A stretch of DNA of 64,000 nt. It comes from JARRNJ01 sp037385045. Lineage in GTDB: Bacteria; Pseudomonadota; Gammaproteobacteria; JASBUN01. Below are positions 33,000 through 41,482 of the stretch, in pieces. Location of the stretch: positions 62,001 to 126,000 of the forward strand of contig JARRNJ010000007.1 of the NCBI GenBank assembly GCA_037385045.1, written 5' to 3'. The first letter of the stretch is position 1, and every line of letters starts with the position of its first letter. Under the pieces are notes generated by a model. It had not been told where the DNA came from and ran no database searches. It saw only the letters and a program-made list of their open reading frames with translations. Position numbers and translations under genes: made by a program.

Positions 33000-34490
33000 T
33001 CAACGGTCACAGCCGGCAATGGTGAGGCCGAAGCTGGCTTCGTTGATGGCGTAGTCCATCATGTTGCTTTCGTGCACCGTGTACGGAAACACGCGCCAGT
33101 TGGAAAACGACGGCGACTTGATCTTCACCCGCCGCAGACGTGCGTCCTCCCCGCAGTGCACCGCGTAGTACAGCGACCCGCGCGGCGATTCAGCCCAACC
33201 CAATCCCTCGGCGCCGGGTGCCAGGCTGACGTCCGTGCGTATCGGTCCGGGTACCGACAGCTGCGGCAGGAGTCGCAGCAGCACCTCGAAACTGGCGTCA
33301 ATCTCCGCGCTGCGCACCCGGGCGCGGGCGTATGCGTCGCCGGCGGTTGCCACCGGGACGTGCAGGTCAATTTCCCCGTAGGCGGCATAGGGATGATCGC
33401 GGCGCAGATCGCGATCGAGGCCCGAACCCCGCTCCACCGGTCCGGTCGCGCCCTGGTCGAACGCCGTGCGCCGGTCGAGCACGCCGGTATCGTGCAGGCG
33501 ATCGCGGAAGCTTGTGGTGCGCTCCAGCACCCGCACGTACTCGCGCACGCCCCGCTGCAATACACCGAGTTCATGGGCCAGGTCCGGTGCGGGCGCCAGA
33601 TCGCGGCGCAGCCCCCCCGGCACCAGCAGGCCGCGCAGGAAACGGCTCCCGGTAAGGCGTGCATTGATCTGCTTGCCCCGTTCTTCGAGCAACCTGCCCT
33701 GCGCCTGGCCCACCTTCAGGGTGGTCGTGTCGGCCAAGTGCCCGAGGTAGTGGACGTGGTTGTAAAGACGTTCCAGCTCGGCCAGCAACACCCGCAGGCG
33801 AAGCGCTCGTTCCGGCACCCGTACGCCTGCCGCCGCCTCCACGGCCTGGCAGTAGGCCAGCGCATGCGCAACGCTGCCCACGCCCGAGACGCGCTCTGCC
33901 AGCAACACGGCGTGCGCAGGATCACGCCCCTGGAACCGCTTTTCCATGCCCCGATGTTTGAAGAACAGCTGGGGCTGGTAATGAAGGATGTGTTCGCCGA
34001 TGTAAAAAAAGAAAAACCGCGCCGATTCGACCACGTCGGCCCGAACCGGGCCGAACGGCAGCAGCTGCACGTCGGCGCCCGATACGGCCGGCAAGTGGGG
34101 TGCCACCTGTGCGAACTCCAGCGGCCGCTCCGGACAATGGGGGTCCAGGGGCGCACAAGGCGCCCGCGCGCCGGCGTGCAACACCAGCGGCAGCGCCTCG
34201 GGATGACCTTCGAACGCGACGCCGAAGAGATCGCTGGCCTCACGTTCGTACCACCCCAACAGCGGTGCCTGTTGCGCCAGGCTGGGCACCCCGTGGCCGT
34301 CGGGGCGGACGCGCCAGACGATGAACGGGCGACGGGCTCCCGGATCGGCCAGGTAGCATAACTCCGGCTCAGATGCCCCCGGAGGGTACTGCGCCCAAGC
34401 CATCTGCATGCGCCCTCCGTCGCTCAGCAGCTGGTTGCAGGCTGCCTTCAAAGCCTCGGTGCCGAGCGGCCGGCTCTCGGTGCCGTGCAT
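33000..34490 (-). CDS. HyfG/NuoCD-like large subunit lacking NiFe ligands
   Basis: 496 residues. The N-terminal NuoC-like part (about 1-150) ends in LLGWYEREASDLFGVAF. The NuoD-like part has FFYIGEHILHYQPQLFFKHRGMEK and LLAELERLYNHVHYLG. In real group-4 enzymes two CxxC motifs bind NiFe. Here the first reads AERVSGVGSVAH instead of RVCGICG, and the C-terminal one reads SFGLTIAGCDR instead of DPCxxC. The protein therefore cannot hold a NiFe centre and resembles Ehr-type relatives of complex I. Its ATG overlaps the HyfF stop as TGATG. Confidence 0.88.
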   Translation of the reverse strand: MHGTESRPLGTEALKAACNQLLSDGGRMQMAWAQYPPGASEPELCYLADPGARRPFIVWRVRPDGHGVPSLAQQAPLLGWYEREASDLFGVAFEGHPEALPLVLHAGARAPCAPLDPHCPERPLEFAQVAPHLPAVSGADVQLLPFGPVRADVVESARFFFFYIGEHILHYQPQLFFKHRGMEKRFQGRDPAHAVLLAERVSGVGSVAHALAYCQAVEAAAGVRVPERALRLRVLLAELERLYNHVHYLGHLADTTTLKVGQAQGRLLEERGKQINARLTGSRFLRGLLVPGGLRRDLAPAPDLAHELGVLQRGVREYVRVLERTTSFRDRLHDTGVLDRRTAFDQGATGPVERGSGLDRDLRRDHPYAAYGEIDLHVPVATAGDAYARARVRSAEIDASFEVLLRLLPQLSVPGPIRTDVSLAPGAEGLGWAESPRGSLYYAVHCGEDARLRRVKIKSPSFSNWRVFPYTVHESNMMDYAINEASFGLTIAGCDR

Positions 34491-35950
34491 CACAATGCCC
34501 CCCCGGCAAGGGCGCTGCTAACCGAGTGGAACACGTCGTTGAATCCAGCCGGCCACCAGAGGCCGAACACCAGCAGCGGCACACCGGCGAGCAGCATTGC
34601 CGCGACACACCACACACCGACGGTCTGCGGCCGAGGCTCCGATGCCGGTGCCTCACTGAAGTACATGACGCGGAAGTGGTTGAGAAACCCGGCGAAGATC
34701 ACCACCAACAGCACCAGCATGATCACCGCCGCCCAGGCGTCGGTCGGAGTGAAACCCGCTCGCAGCACGGCGAGTTCGGACAGGAACAGACCGAACGGCG
34801 GCGCCCCGGTGATGGCCACTGCGCCCGCTATCCATAGCGCCCCGGTCCATGGAAAATGCACTCCGACGTGGCGAATGCCGGTCATGTCCTTGGTCCCGTA
34901 GGCCCGCATCATGGCGCCGGCACCGAAAAACATGAGGGACTTGTTCAATGCATGATTGAGCATGTGATAGAGCGCCCCCGCCACGCCCAGTGTCCCGCCG
35001 AAACCGAAACCCAGCGCCATCACCCCCATATGCTCGACGCTCGAATAGGCCATCAATCGTTTGACGCCTCGTTGACGGACAATGAACAATGCGGCCAGCC
35101 CCACTGACAGAATGCCGAGCACAATCAACGCCAGTCGGGGCACCACCGCGGCTCCGGTACCTTCGGTGACGGCCTTGAAACGCAGGATCCCCACCAGGGC
35201 GGTGTTGAGCAGCGCGCCGGACAGCAGCGCTGAAACCGGCGCCGGTCCCTCGCTATGGGCGTCGGGCAGCCAAGTGTGCATTGGCGCCAGCCCGGCTTTG
35301 GTTCCGTAGCCGACCAGCGCGAGCAGAAACGCCACGATTGCCAGCTGTCGGTTCATGTGCGGCGCAGCCTGCATCAACGCCTGCCAAGTCATGTCGTAAC
35401 GAGGCCCCAGAACGGCGCTGCCCGCCCAGTAGAAGAGCATCGTGCCGAGCAGTGCCAGACTGATGCCGGCGGACACGACAATGATGTACTTCCACGCCGC
35501 CTCGATGCTCTCCGGCGCGTGTTCGAAGCCCACCAGGAACGTGCTGACCAGGGTCGTCAGCTCCACCGCAATCCAATAGACGCCGGCGTTGTTCATCAGT
35601 GGCGCGGCCAATGTGGTCCAGGCGAAACCGGCAAACAGCGCATAGAAGCGCGCCAGGCGCTGCGGTTCGCCGAGCAACCGCATGTAGCCCACGGCGTAGA
35701 TGGACGAGAGCAGATAGACCAGCGCCGCGCACAGGACCACCCAGGCACCGAGCCGGTCCACCACCACGTAACCGCCCAGTCCGATCCAGGCCGGCGCGGC
35801 CAGAAACGGCAGCGGCAGCGCTGCGCCGGCCGTCACCAGCGACGCCAGCAGGTTGACCAGCTCGGGCGCCCGCGCCGAACGCAATGCGGCGCACAGCACC
35901 ACCGCGACCAGCGGCGCGGCGAGGACGACCAATGCCAGCATCATGGTCAT
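34490..35950 (-). CDS. hyfF: HyfF-like antiporter-type membrane subunit
   Basis: 486 residues, about 14 membrane helices. NuoN/NuoM-like pump residues are visible: the glutamate in YWIAVELTTLVSTFLVGFE, the lysine in GYGTKAGLAPMHTWLPDAH, and the helix-8 region YSSVEHMGVMALGFGF. The ATG overlaps the HyfE stop by ATGA and the stop overlaps the large-subunit start, so translation is coupled on both sides. It forms a second ion-pumping module next to HyfB in this complex. Confidence 0.9.
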   Translation of the reverse strand: MTMMLALVVLAAPLVAVVLCAALRSARAPELVNLLASLVTAGAALPLPFLAAPAWIGLGGYVVVDRLGAWVVLCAALVYLLSSIYAVGYMRLLGEPQRLARFYALFAGFAWTTLAAPLMNNAGVYWIAVELTTLVSTFLVGFEHAPESIEAAWKYIIVVSAGISLALLGTMLFYWAGSAVLGPRYDMTWQALMQAAPHMNRQLAIVAFLLALVGYGTKAGLAPMHTWLPDAHSEGPAPVSALLSGALLNTALVGILRFKAVTEGTGAAVVPRLALIVLGILSVGLAALFIVRQRGVKRLMAYSSVEHMGVMALGFGFGGTLGVAGALYHMLNHALNKSLMFFGAGAMMRAYGTKDMTGIRHVGVHFPWTGALWIAGAVAITGAPPFGLFLSELAVLRAGFTPTDAWAAVIMLVLLVVIFAGFLNHFRVMYFSEAPASEPRPQTVGVWCVAAMLLAGVPLLVFGLWWPAGFNDVFHSVSSALAGGAL

Positions 35951-36627
35951 CCCACCAACCTGCGCAGTTTGAGGCTGCTGGTAGTACCGGCCCGCTCCAT
36001 AAGATATCGGGCCAACACGCCGAAACAGGCGACCGCCACCAGCAGGTCGAAAAGGATCACCAGTTCGATCAACAGCGGCATGCCCGGAATGAGCACCTGG
36101 GAACCCAGAAAGATGCCGTTTTCCAGGATCATCAGGCCGAGGATGTGGCTGATCGCCTCATGGCGTACGGAAAGCATCAGAAAGCCGATCAACTTCATGG
36201 AGAGCATCACGGTCAGCGCGAGGATGATGACCGGGCTGGAAGTCCCAAGCGCTGCGGCCAGGCGATAGGCCACCGCGAGCGCCAGCACCACCGCTGCGGC
36301 GCCCACCACCAGGGCGGTGGACGGCTGCAGAATCACATGCAACTCGCGGTCGGCCTGCAAACGTTGCAGGATGCGCAGGATCAGATAAGGCAACAGCAGT
36401 CCGCGGAACAATGCCGTGAGCAGCGCGACCAGGTACAACTCCGGGAAATGCGCGTAGTAGCCAACCGTGGCCGAGAGCAGCGCGATCAGCCACGATTGCA
36501 GGCCGAACGCGTACATGTAGTCCCGCAGCCAGCGCGAGCCCAGCATCACGAAGGCGAGCAACAGACTTCCGATTGCCAGGAGGCTGAACAGCGAAGCGGC
36601 AAGGGGCGTGAATTGCGGCACTGTCAT
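35947..36627 (-). CDS. hyfE: HyfE-like membrane subunit
   Basis: 226 residues, about seven helices, with a NuoK-like C-terminal part (KLIGFLMLSVRHEAISHILG, LMILENGIFLGSQVLIPGMP). The conserved glutamate of NuoK-type proteins is in LMILENG, on a membrane helix. The N-terminal helices are specific to HyfE. It is four bases downstream of HyfC and overlaps HyfF, so it belongs to the same transcript. It is expected to line the ion pathway at the junction with HyfF. Confidence 0.88.
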   Translation of the reverse strand: MTVPQFTPLAASLFSLLAIGSLLLAFVMLGSRWLRDYMYAFGLQSWLIALLSATVGYYAHFPELYLVALLTALFRGLLLPYLILRILQRLQADRELHVILQPSTALVVGAAAVVLALAVAYRLAAALGTSSPVIILALTVMLSMKLIGFLMLSVRHEAISHILGLMILENGIFLGSQVLIPGMPLLIELVILFDLLVAVACFGVLARYLMERAGTTSSLKLRRLVG

Positions 36628-36631
36628 GGCG

Positions 36632-37579
36632 TCACCGGATCTGGTTTGCGATCACGGCCAGGGCCGCGAGCAGAAACGAAGCCGCCAGCGGTTCCTGGTA
36701 GCGGTAGAAGCGCAGGCGCGACTGTGAAGTCTCAACGACGATGACCAGGGAGGCGACCAGGGCGAACTTGCCCAGCAGCATGACCGCGGCACCGACGGCA
36801 CCCGCCGCCGTACCCTGGATAGACAGTGCCCAGGGCAGCACCAGCACGTTGCAGAAGATGGTGTAGAGGATGAACTGCTTCATCATGGAAGCCCACTTCA
36901 GCAGTCCCAGCAGCGGGCCGGAATAGTCGAGAATGCGCGCTTCCTCGATCATGTAGACCTCGATGTGGGTGCTGGAATGGATCGGCAGCCGGTCCGTCTC
37001 CACCAGCAGCAGAATGAAGAACGCGCACACCAGGAATACGTGTGCCGGGCTCCAGTAGACGGCGCTGTCGCCGGCCAAGAGGTGGTTGACCACGAACGGC
37101 AGCATCGACTTCGCGAGCAGCGTGATGCCGACGAACACCAGGATAAGGGTCGGTTCGGCAAGCACCGTGATCATCACGCTGCGGCTGGAACCGATGCCGC
37201 CATATGCACCTCCTGAGTCCAGGCCTGCAAGGGTGATGAAGAAACCACCGAGCGTCAGGATCAACCCGCCCCCCAGAATGTCGCCCATGTCCGACAGCGG
37301 CAGCGGATAATTGGTGAGCACGGGGATCAGCAGCGGCACGATCAACATGGCGGTGAAAGCCACCACGGGTGCCAGGTAATGGATCATGGAAGCGTTGGCC
37401 GGCACCACGAGTTCTTTGTGAAACAGCTTCCACAGATCGCGGTAAGGTTGGATCAGGCTCGGACCGCGGGCACGCTGGACACGCTCCTCGTAGCGCAGGA
37501 TGAAGCCCTGCAGCAACGGGGATAGCAGCACTACGGCGGCAACCTGGCCAATCTGCAGCAGAACGTCGCGTACGCTCAC
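36632..37579 (-). CDS. hyfC: HyfC/NuoH-like membrane subunit
   Basis: 315 residues from a GTG at 37579. This start is favoured by GGGGAG eight bases upstream and matches the usual HyfC length (about 315-322). A longer frame to 37660 starts with an unlikely basic extension. The NuoH-like features are the quinone-site loop VQRARGPSLIQPYRDLWKLF, the acidic helix LLLVETDRLPIHSSTHIEV and EEARILDYSGPLLGLLKW. It anchors the peripheral arm in the membrane. It is the first gene of the hyf-like operon, so its promoter lies in 37580-38000. Confidence 0.88.
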   Translation of the reverse strand: MSVRDVLLQIGQVAAVVLLSPLLQGFILRYEERVQRARGPSLIQPYRDLWKLFHKELVVPANASMIHYLAPVVAFTAMLIVPLLIPVLTNYPLPLSDMGDILGGGLILTLGGFFITLAGLDSGGAYGGIGSSRSVMITVLAEPTLILVFVGITLLAKSMLPFVVNHLLAGDSAVYWSPAHVFLVCAFFILLLVETDRLPIHSSTHIEVYMIEEARILDYSGPLLGLLKWASMMKQFILYTIFCNVLVLPWALSIQGTAAGAVGAAVMLLGKFALVASLVIVVETSQSRLRFYRYQEPLAASFLLAALAVIANQIR

Positions 37580-38002
37580 GTACAGCGCTCCCCGGCCATG
37601 AGGAAACGATGGCAGCTCGCGGCCACTGGTTTTGATCCGGAAGGGGGCGAGAGACCGCACCGTAGCGCGATCCCGGGACCCGGGGCCTGTTGCATGTCAT
37701 GCTCCTGCCTGAATCAACACGATTCGGTAGGAGTCATCAGCCCGGGAAGGCGGTTCGAGGCGAACTCCATCGCCTTATTGTTGAAAAAAGCATATGGACG
37801 GTTCTGACGGCTGTCAAGTCGCCGGCCCAACTGAGACGAACGGGACGCCTCGGCGGGTTCACGAATCACCCGCGTAAACCGCTTGACCGCACTCTGGCGG
37901 TGCACGGCGGAACACCAAACCGGTGCCCGTGAGCCCGATATCCGGTGCGCAGATCTGCCTGCGCCACTGACAGCCGGCGTCAAAGCGCCTCGAAAAAGAT
38001 CC
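37580..38002. other. Upstream region of the hyf-like operon
   Basis: 420 nt with no protein-like frame. It should contain the hyfC promoter on the minus strand. Its right end runs into the sulfotransferase remnant. Confidence 0.5.
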
Positions 38003-38350
38003 GACCCCTGTGTACATCAAACCGGCCGCGACAATAGAGGTGGAACCCACGATGAAATCGGCGCCCCGGGGGCATCTCCTGCAGGGTCGTGTTGGTGGCG
38101 GCCCGGCCGTCGACGTAGGGAAAGTCACCCCCACGCCGAGAAACCTGCATAGCGGTTCCCGGCCGTGGTCGGCGGAAAAGACCAACAGGCGGTCGGCCGG
38201 CACGGCGGCTTTGGCATCCTCGATGTGTTGTTGGTAGTGGGCGCTGGCGGTCGCGCGGTCCTCCATGGTGCCCTTGTGCGAACGCGGCCAGATCAGCTTG
38301 CGGGACATGTCGCCGAATTTGCGCCCGAAACCGGCGCCGATGAATTCCAC
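38003..38350 (-). pseudogene. Degraded sulfotransferase-family fragment
   Basis: In one frame the sequence reads IWPRSHKGTMEDRATASAHY, then AAVPADRLLVFSADHG and LCRFLGVGVTFP. This is the C-terminal half of P-loop sulfotransferases of the type with VPADRLLVF and W/REPLCRFLGV. Continuity then switches to a neighbouring frame for YVDGRAATNTTLQEMPPG and back for ADFIVGSTSIVAAGLMYTGV. The N-terminal half with the PAPS-binding P-loop is missing. The two frame changes and the truncation mark it as a remnant. The start shown is only the first surviving methionine. Confidence 0.6.
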
Positions 38351-38576
38351 GGCCGTCCGCCCTCCCCGGCTGTTTCATCGACGGCCGATTGTTCCCCGCT
38401 ATTCAGCACCGGTCCTCTGTGGGCCGGACCGCGCGGGCGCACGCCGCGGACGCCGTCCTGGCGGAATTTTCCGGTTCGCAGCTTTTTTGGGGAATTTATT
38501 TGTCATCGGGCTGTCCGAATCATCACGGGCGCAGCGTCCGTCACCTATTGGATCGGGATTTTGGAGGGAAAGCGAC

Positions 38577-38852
38577 ATGAACAATAATCATCTTATGCGC
38601 TCGGCCGTCGCCAGTGTTCTGGCCGCAGGCATGTTCACCGTCACGGCGGGTGCCGCTCTGGCCGCCGACCGGCCGCCCATGGAAAAGTGCTTCGGCATTG
38701 CCAAGGCCGGCAAGAACGACTGTGCGTCCAAAACCGCCGCTCATGCATGCGCCGGCCAGTCGACCAAGAACGGGGACAAGAGCTCGTTCCTGCTGGTGCC
38801 CAAAGGCACCTGCAATAAAATCGTCGGCGGCAGCACCACCCCGGGCTCATGA
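38577..38852 (+). CDS. bufA1: Bufferin-type precursor peptide (DUF2282)
   Basis: 91 residues behind TTGGAGGGA. A Sec signal peptide (SAVASVLAAGMFTVTAGAALA) ends near residue 29. The mature part is about 62 residues with four cysteines (C38, C49, C58, C79) in the DUF2282 pattern: EKCFGIAKAGKNDCAS, HACAG and VPKGTCNKIVGG. DUF2282 peptides were recently described as bufferins: MNIO enzymes convert cysteines to thiooxazoles and the exported peptide binds copper. The stop overlaps the next ATG (ATGA). Upstream, GGAATTT at 38491 and GTCC at 38513 could be an ECF-type promoter, but this is weak. Confidence 0.9.
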   Translation: MNNNHLMRSAVASVLAAGMFTVTAGAALAADRPPMEKCFGIAKAGKNDCASKTAAHACAGQSTKNGDKSSFLLVPKGTCNKIVGGSTTPGS

Positions 38853-39715
38853 GCGCAGCGTCCGCGGTGCTTCGCTCCGTCAACACAGCTCCGATCCCGG
38901 CGCGTGCCGGGATCGGTCTGCGCGCCGCGCACTATGCGGAGTTCCTTGAGACCCGGCCCGCCATCGCTTGGCTCGAAGTGCATAGCGAGAACTTCTTCGC
39001 CGACGGCGGCCGGCCGCACGAAGTGCTGCAAAGGGTACGCAGAGACTATCCACTGAGCCTGCACGGCGTTGGCCTGTCCCTGGGCTCCACCGACCCGCTC
39101 AACCGTTGGCATCTCGACAGGCTCAAAGGACTGATTGCCCGCTACGAACCGGCGCTGGTGTCCGAGCACCTGTGCTGGTGCTCCGTGGGGGGACGTTATT
39201 TCAACGACCTGCTGCCCCTGCCTTACACCGAGGAGGCATTGCAGCACGTGGGCGAACGGATCGAGCGCGTACAGGAATACCTGGGACGCCAGATTTTGAT
39301 CGAGAACCTGTCGAGCTACCTCCAGTTCACCGACTCGACAATTCCGGAATGGGAATTCATCGCCGAGGTCGCACGGCGCAGCGGCTGTGGCATTCTCCTG
39401 GACGTCAACAACCTCTACGTCAACGCCCGCAATCACGATTTCGACCCCACGGTGTACCTGGAGGCCATTCCGCTGTCGGCGGTCAAGGAGATGCACCTGG
39501 CCGGCTTTGAGGACGAAGGCGACTGCCTGATCGACACCCATGGCAAGCCGGTGGCCGCCGAGGTGTGGAGCTTGTACACGCGCGCGCTGCAGCGTTTCGG
39601 CCGTATGCCGACGCTGATCGAATGGGATACCGACATCCCGCCGCTGACAACGCTGCTCGCCGAAGCCGCGCACGCCCAGCGTCTCATGGACCAGGCCCAT
39701 GCCCGGGTTGCGTGA
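38849..39715 (+). CDS. bufB: MNIO-family (DUF692) peptide-modifying enzyme
   Basis: 288 residues. DUF692/MbnB-like TIM barrel with multinuclear iron ligands at expected places: LEVHSENFF, PLSLHGVGLSLGSTD, LVSEHLCW, LIENLSSYLQF, LLDVNNLYVNA, EMHLAGF, DTHGKPV and IEWDTDIP. Such enzymes oxidise cysteines of short precursor peptides. It overlaps bufA1 by ATGA and bufC by 17 nt, so the three are one unit. The substrate is almost certainly the DUF2282 peptide immediately upstream. There is no signal peptide; modification occurs before export. Confidence 0.93.
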   Translation: MSAASAVLRSVNTAPIPARAGIGLRAAHYAEFLETRPAIAWLEVHSENFFADGGRPHEVLQRVRRDYPLSLHGVGLSLGSTDPLNRWHLDRLKGLIARYEPALVSEHLCWCSVGGRYFNDLLPLPYTEEALQHVGERIERVQEYLGRQILIENLSSYLQFTDSTIPEWEFIAEVARRSGCGILLDVNNLYVNARNHDFDPTVYLEAIPLSAVKEMHLAGFEDEGDCLIDTHGKPVAAEVWSLYTRALQRFGRMPTLIEWDTDIPPLTTLLAEAAHAQRLMDQAHARVA

Positions 39716-40490
39716 CCTGCAAACCGCGTTCGGTGCGGCGTTGATGAATCCCGGCCCGGCGGATGCCGCGGTTGCTATCCAGGGGAGGCGCGGGCGCGAG
39801 CGGAGCCTGGCCATCTACCGCAACAATGTCTTCAGCAACCTGCGCGAAGCGCTGCGCACCCTGTTCCCGGTGATCGAAAGGCTGGTGGGCGAAGAATTCT
39901 TCCGCTACGCCGCCGACGAGTATATCCGCCGCTACGCGTCGCCCGCCGGCGATCTCAACCGGTTCGGGTCCCGCATGCCGGAGTTTCTGGCCGACTTCGA
40001 GGCGACCGCTGAGCTGATGTACCTGCCGGACACGGCGCGGCTGGAATGGCTGGCCCATCGCGCCTATCACGCCGCAGACGCCGGCCCCTGCAGCCTGGAG
40101 CGCCTCGCGGCCGTGGCGCCGGAACGCTACGCCGACCTGCGCTTCCGCCTCCATCCGGGCGCCGCACTCCTGGCGTCACCCTACCCGGTGCATCGCATCT
40201 GGCAGGTCAATCAACCCGGCTACGCCGGCGCCGACACCGTGGATCTGCGTGCAGGACCGGCGCGGTTGCTGGTGGAACGCCGCCACGGAAGCGTCGAAGT
40301 GCAATACCTCGACGCCGGCGAATGGGCGCTGGTGCAGGCCCTGGCCGACGATCGGACTTTCTCCAGCGCCTGCGACCAAGCGCTCGCCGCGCAACCAGAT
40401 TGCGATCTTGGTGCCGTACTGTCCCGGCTGGTCGCTCAATCCACCCTGGTGGACTTCAGCCTCCGCCAGCCCTGCACCGGCAACGCCTGA
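39699..40490 (+). CDS. bufC: DUF2063 partner protein of the MNIO enzyme
   Basis: 263 residues. The DUF2063 N-terminal helical domain is clear (LRDLQTAFGAALM, LAIYRNNVFSNLREALRTLF, IERLVGEEFFRYAADEYI), followed by a mixed C-terminal domain (LHPGAALLASPYPVHRIWQV). In methanobactin and bufferin systems this protein binds the precursor leader and presents it to the iron enzyme. It overlaps bufB by 17 nt. The fold after residue 180 is less conserved. There is no signal peptide. Confidence 0.9.
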   Translation: MPGLRDLQTAFGAALMNPGPADAAVAIQGRRGRERSLAIYRNNVFSNLREALRTLFPVIERLVGEEFFRYAADEYIRRYASPAGDLNRFGSRMPEFLADFEATAELMYLPDTARLEWLAHRAYHAADAGPCSLERLAAVAPERYADLRFRLHPGAALLASPYPVHRIWQVNQPGYAGADTVDLRAGPARLLVERRHGSVEVQYLDAGEWALVQALADDRTFSSACDQALAAQPDCDLGAVLSRLVAQSTLVDFSLRQPCTGNA

Positions 40491-40511
40491 ACGGCGGCGA
40501 AAGGAAACCCC

Positions 40512-40970
40512 ATGACAGCGTTCACCAAATTCGTCGGCTATGCGGCCCAGGCCATTCGCAGCCTGGAATTCCTCACCCCGGCCGTCGAACTGGGAGCGCG
40601 CTTGTGGCTCGCCAGCGTGTTCTGGAAGTCGGGCATGACCAAGATCACCACCTGGGACAGTACTCTGAATCTTTTCACCTACGTCTATTCCGTGCCGCTG
40701 TTGCCGCCGGACCTGGCGGCGGTGCTGGCCACCGCGGCGGAACTGGGCGGCTCAGCCCTGCTGGCCATTGGCCTGGCGGCACGCTTCGGCACCGGTGCGC
40801 TGTTCGTCCTCAATATCGTCGCGGTGGTCTCCTACCCCGACCTGTCACCGGTGGGACTCAAGGACCACTATTACTGGGGCCTGTTGCTGCTGATCTTCCT
40901 GGTGCGCGGCCCAGGCAAGCTGTCGCTGGACCATTGGATCCGGCGTCGTTACATGGCAGTGCCGGTCTAA
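40512..40970 (+). CDS. DoxX-family membrane protein
   Basis: 152 residues, four membrane helices, DoxX/DoxD-type features: ELGARLWLASVFWKSGMTKI, a central LFTYVYSVPLLPPDLAA and ELGGSALLAIGLAARFGTGA. The 21-nt gap from bufC and same strand make it the fourth gene of the bufferin operon, where DoxX proteins are commonly found. It is a candidate membrane partner in metal stress or redox; activity is unknown. A GC palindrome at 41001-41020 follows. Confidence 0.88.
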   Translation: MTAFTKFVGYAAQAIRSLEFLTPAVELGARLWLASVFWKSGMTKITTWDSTLNLFTYVYSVPLLPPDLAAVLATAAELGGSALLAIGLAARFGTGALFVLNIVAVVSYPDLSPVGLKDHYYWGLLLLIFLVRGPGKLSLDHWIRRRYMAVPV

Positions 40971-41000
40971 GCGGGCATCGCCGCCGTGCCCAGGTCAATT

Positions 41001-41020
41001 GCCGCCCCCCGGGGGGCGGC
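41001..41020. repeat. Perfect 20-bp GC palindrome between convergent genes
   Basis: Ten bases GCCGCCCCCC are followed directly by their reverse complement. It lies between the stops of doxX (plus) and the superoxide-reductase-like gene (minus). It could act as a bidirectional terminator core, but there is no loop or T-tract. Confidence 0.4.
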
Positions 41021-41053
41021 GACCCCATGTGCCAGGGCCGCCACCAATGCGCT

Positions 41054-41482
41054 TCATACCTCGACAGCGTTCACCCACATGTCGTGCACGTTGCAGATGG
41101 TGAGCACGTACACCAGGCCGCTATGGCCACCGAGATCGAAGACGGTCTCCGGCTTCTTGTCGTGCGCCGGATCGTAGCGGTGCTCGTTCATGAACCTGAA
41201 GTCCGCGTTCAGGAGTTCGTGTTTGATGATGTAGTGCCCGTAGGCGTTCATCGGGTGGTGAGTGGTCACTTGCAGGCGCCCGCCGTGTTTCTCGAACGTC
41301 GGCAGGTGATGCTCGGCGACCCCCTTGTTCCAGCGGCCGAAAGCTTCATCGGTGTGGTAAACGCCACCTGCCAGCTTGGATTTCAGGGCCGGTTCGACCA
41401 TTCCCGCCATCAAGGTGCGGGGCACGAACAAAGCGCCCGCGGTACCGGCGACGGTGATCCGAAGGAAGGTCCTCTTGTCCAT
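41054..41482 (-). CDS. Exported superoxide-reductase-like (desulfoferrodoxin) protein
   Basis: 142 residues from the ATG at 41482. The N-terminus MDKRTFLRITVAGTAGALFV is a Tat-like or Sec-like signal, so the mature protein is probably periplasmic. Iron ligands of the neelaredoxin fold are recognisable: H59 (HHLPTFE), H76 and H83 (HHPMNAYGHYI), and C130/H133 in TICNVHDMW. Superoxide reductases reduce superoxide to peroxide at a His4-Cys iron. The domain is a little rearranged relative to the archaeal enzyme (shorter first spacing), so activity is likely but not certain. It is convergent with the bufferin operon. Confidence 0.78.
   Translation of the reverse strand: MDKRTFLRITVAGTAGALFVPRTLMAGMVEPALKSKLAGGVYHTDEAFGRWNKGVAEHHLPTFEKHGGRLQVTTHHPMNAYGHYIIKHELLNADFRFMNEHRYDPAHDKKPETVFDLGGHSGLVYVLTICNVHDMWVNAVEV

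Noticed and set aside
30229..37579. A functional NiFe hydrogenase
   Set aside because: Both cysteine pairs of the NiFe site are missing in the large subunit, so hydrogen chemistry is not expected.
38491..38516. ECF-sigma promoter of the bufferin operon
   Set aside because: GGAATTT and GTCC are at plausible spacing, but such short motifs occur by chance; kept only as a remark in the gene entry.
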